From: Armatimonadota bacterium
GTDB taxonomy: Bacteria > Armatimonadota > JAAZEB01
Reading direction: 5' to 3'
Assembly: GCA_012841485.1 (NCBI GenBank)
Contig: DUUU01000407.1
Location: forward strand, 1-5,380
Length of the DNA stretch: 5,380 nt
The notes beneath the pieces are model-generated. The model was not told where the DNA came from. It saw only the letters and a list, made by a program, of their open reading frames with translations, and ran no database searches. The position numbers and the translations under genes are program-made. Below are positions 3,513 through 5,380 of this stretch, piece by piece. Position 1 is the first letter of the stretch. Every line of letters starts with the position of its first letter.

Positions 3513-5380
3513 ATGGCTACGCGATTGCTGATGCTGATCATCCTCACTCTCGGTTTCGCGTCGCTCTGCTGGGGCGATGCCACGCTCCGGTTGGGCCGCG
3601 CGACGCTGACCCTGGATGACAGCGGCCGGGTCATCTCGTTGCTCCCGGAAGGCGGGGCGGATCTCGCCTCTCCCTACGCGCCCCCTGCGTTCAAGGTCAC
3701 CACAGCCGAGGGCACGCTCGTGCCGACCTCGGTGACGCGCCAGGGCAAGGAGCTGCTCGTTCGCTTCGGCGAGCAGGGCCACATGCGCCTGGCGGTGACG
3801 GAGGGATCCGGGTTTGCCTGGCTGAAAGTCACCGAGCTTTCGGTACCGGGCACGGTGGAGCGCCTCCAGCTCTTCTGCCTGCCGGTGAAGGGCCTCGAGA
3901 CCGTGGCCTCGACGATCAACGCCTGCTACAACGAGCGTTTCGCTACGGCAGTGATGGCCACGGAGATCAATGTTCGCGCGCGTCCCGTATCGCGCCGGGC
4001 GGGCGACGGGAACCACCAGGGGTGCAGCCATACCTTCGAGCCGGTCACCGATTCCGTGCGCCAGGGCAAGACGGCGGCGCGGTATTCGGCGACCAGCGAG
4101 CGCGGGGATAACGCCGGGTGGACCTTCGTCTCGCGCAGCTTCCCAATGCCGCTGGACCTCCGCGGGTGCCGGGCCATTCGCGTCTGGGTGTATGGCGATG
4201 GCGGCGGACAGCAGCTCAAGATCCAGCTCGGCGACAACCGCAACGGCTACCGCGACGACTATATCCCCATCGACTTCACCGGCTGGAAGCAAGTGGTCTG
4301 CGAGCAGCCCTCTTTGAACACGCTTCACTATGACGGGGTCACCCGGATCGGCTTCTACTACAACGGGCTGCCGGCCAAGAAGAGCGTCTCCTGCCTGATC
4401 GATCAGGTGGAGGCGGTGATTGGAGAGGGCGAGAACGAGCGTGTGATCACGCTGGAGGACTTCGAGGATCCCGGCTCGGATCTGTGGCCGTTCGAGGGAG
4501 CGCGCCTCTTCGCGGAGACGGAGAAGCGGTTTGGCATCGAGCCGGCCGGCGTCGGGATCATCGCCTGCCCCCGCCCGGAGTTTGAGGCGACCATCGAACG
4601 CTTCGAGCGCGCGTCCGGTCTGCCGAGCCCCCGTCCTGGAGGCGTGTGGGGAAAGCGTTCTCCCTGGGTCAAACGATCCTACCTCTTCATCACGCGCTTC
4701 AGTGAGTCGGATACGGATGATGTCATCGCCTTTGCCAAGCGCGGGCGCTTCGATATGATCCTGATCGACCAGGGCTCCTGGTGCGCGTCCACCGGGCACT
4801 ACGCGATCAACACACGCAACTTCCCGCGCGGGCTCGATTCTCTGCGCGATACGGTCGCCCGCTTCAAGCGAGCCGGGTTCAAGGTGGGACTTCACTACCT
4901 GGCGCCCTCTATCTACCCGCCCGATCCCTACCTCACCCCGGTTCCTGATCCACGCCTCGTCAAGGATGCGCACGCAATGCTCGCCGCCGATATCGACGAG
5001 AAGGCCGATTTCATCCCGACCACCGCGGCGCCTGAAGGCTTTCCCGCCGAGGATGGCGGCTACCGGGGCTCGGGCGCGGTCATTCAGATCGGCGACGAGC
5101 TGATTCAGTATCGCGAGCGCGCCATGCAGCCACCCTATGGCTTCCGAGGATGCACCCGCGCGCTCCATGGCACGAAGGCCGCCGCCCACAAGCAAGGGGC
5201 GCGGGTCTCGCATCTCCTCAAGTCTTACGGCTACTTCCTCTTCGATATGGATACCAGCCTCATCGATGAGGTGGCCGAAAACCTGGCCCGCGTGGTGAAC
5301 ACGTGCCGGGCGGACATGGTGTACTGGGACGGCTCCGAGCGCCTCCAGGGCGATCACTGGTACTACAACGCGAAGCTGCA
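3513..5380 (+). CDS. Secreted multidomain glycoside-hydrolase-like protein (C-terminus beyond window)
   Basis: My translation gives 622 open codons running off the right edge. Residues 1-21 (MATRLLMLIILTLGFASLCW, then G) are a signal peptide with a hydrophobic core at about 5-18; Cys19 lacks a proper lipobox, so Sec/SPI secretion is likelier than a lipoprotein. Residues 22-170 are beta-rich and unrecognised. Residues 175-303 look like a galactose-binding-type carbohydrate-binding sandwich: GWTFVSRSF, LRGCRAIRVWVYGDG, FTGWKQV, and a closing LIDQVEAV strand. From about 387 a TIM-barrel-like region begins with KRSYLFITRF, FDMILIDQGSW (413-423) and an FKRAGFKVGLHY strand-helix unit. A small insertion lies at about 510-568. 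YWDGSE follows, with Asp606 a candidate nucleophile by analogy with clan GH-D (GH27/GH36) enzymes. The exact family and substrate are not assignable from sequence alone. The upstream isomerase-like gene suggests sugar release followed by isomerisation. Confidence 0.85.
   Translation, partial: MATRLLMLIILTLGFASLCWGDATLRLGRATLTLDDSGRVISLLPEGGADLASPYAPPAFKVTTAEGTLVPTSVTRQGKELLVRFGEQGHMRLAVTEGSGFAWLKVTELSVPGTVERLQLFCLPVKGLETVASTINACYNERFATAVMATEINVRARPVSRRAGDGNHQGCSHTFEPVTDSVRQGKTAARYSATSERGDNAGWTFVSRSFPMPLDLRGCRAIRVWVYGDGGGQQLKIQLGDNRNGYRDDYIPIDFTGWKQVVCEQPSLNTLHYDGVTRIGFYYNGLPAKKSVSCLIDQVEAVIGEGENERVITLEDFEDPGSDLWPFEGARLFAETEKRFGIEPAGVGIIACPRPEFEATIERFERASGLPSPRPGGVWGKRSPWVKRSYLFITRFSESDTDDVIAFAKRGRFDMILIDQGSWCASTGHYAINTRNFPRGLDSLRDTVARFKRAGFKVGLHYLAPSIYPPDPYLTPVPDPRLVKDAHAMLAADIDEKADFIPTTAAPEGFPAEDGGYRGSGAVIQIGDELIQYRERAMQPPYGFRGCTRALHGTKAAAHKQGARVSHLLKSYGYFLFDMDTSLIDEVAENLARVVNTCRADMVYWDGSERLQGDHWYYNAKL

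Noticed and set aside
3216..5357. 713-codon open frame on the minus strand
   Set aside because: It lies opposite the secreted hydrolase gene and mirrors its codon structure. Its product has low-complexity Arg/Ala/Glu/Gly-rich sequence without domains, whereas the plus strand has a signal peptide, SD and domain motifs.

Overview
The window is GC-rich bacterial DNA with tightly packed coding sequence, good AGGAGG-type Shine-Dalgarno sites and two recognisable sigma70/sigmaA-type promoters, both with an extended -10. No plasmid, phage, IS, CRISPR or RNA gene was seen. The gene content is an MtaB-type tRNA enzyme, a one-domain excisionase-family HTH protein, a membrane-anchored M15-like protein, and a COG2407-type sugar isomerase next to a large secreted glycoside-hydrolase-like protein. 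This mix resembles Armatimonadota, Planctomycetota or similar free-living saccharolytic lineages. That placement is inference from memory of the protein families, and no marker gene fixes the phylum.

Left part (1-807), minus strand. The 5' end of mtaB runs off the left edge. Upstream of it lies a 74-aa HTH_17/excisionase-family gene (494 to 270) with its own strong promoter (-35 and -10 within 587-616) and an 86-nt leader. A convincing intrinsic terminator (205-249) sits between the two genes, only 12 nt before the mtaB start. No other gene is supported between 495 and 807.

Middle (808-1912). A 324-aa protein on the minus strand has one N-terminal membrane segment and a distal domain whose spaced His/Asp/His residues resemble the zinc site of M15 (DD-carboxypeptidase/Hedgehog-fold) peptidases. 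It is divergent from the isomerase gene. The 130-bp gap between them holds a 12-bp perfect palindrome, a second inverted repeat and a near-consensus promoter facing right.

Right part (1865-5380), plus strand. A TTGCCC-N17-TATAAT promoter with extended -10 drives a 465-aa L-fucose/L-arabinose isomerase-like protein. Its mRNA leader should be only about 13 nt, so the Shine-Dalgarno lies at or next to the 5' end. After a 202-nt gap rich in inverted repeats comes a secreted multidomain protein, cut by the window edge after 622 codons. It has a signal peptide, a beta-rich N-terminal region, a carbohydrate-binding-like beta-sandwich, and a TIM-barrel-like region carrying a small beta insertion and a YWDGSE motif. 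The two genes look like a saccharide-use pair: an extracytoplasmic hydrolase releasing a sugar, and a cytoplasmic aldose-ketose isomerase acting on it or a derivative. That link rests on adjacency and family membership, not on direct evidence.

I found no clearly new defence or mobile system. The items most worth a second look are the unclassified hydrolase with its inserted mini-domain, the M15-like protein, and the terminator almost touching the mtaB start.
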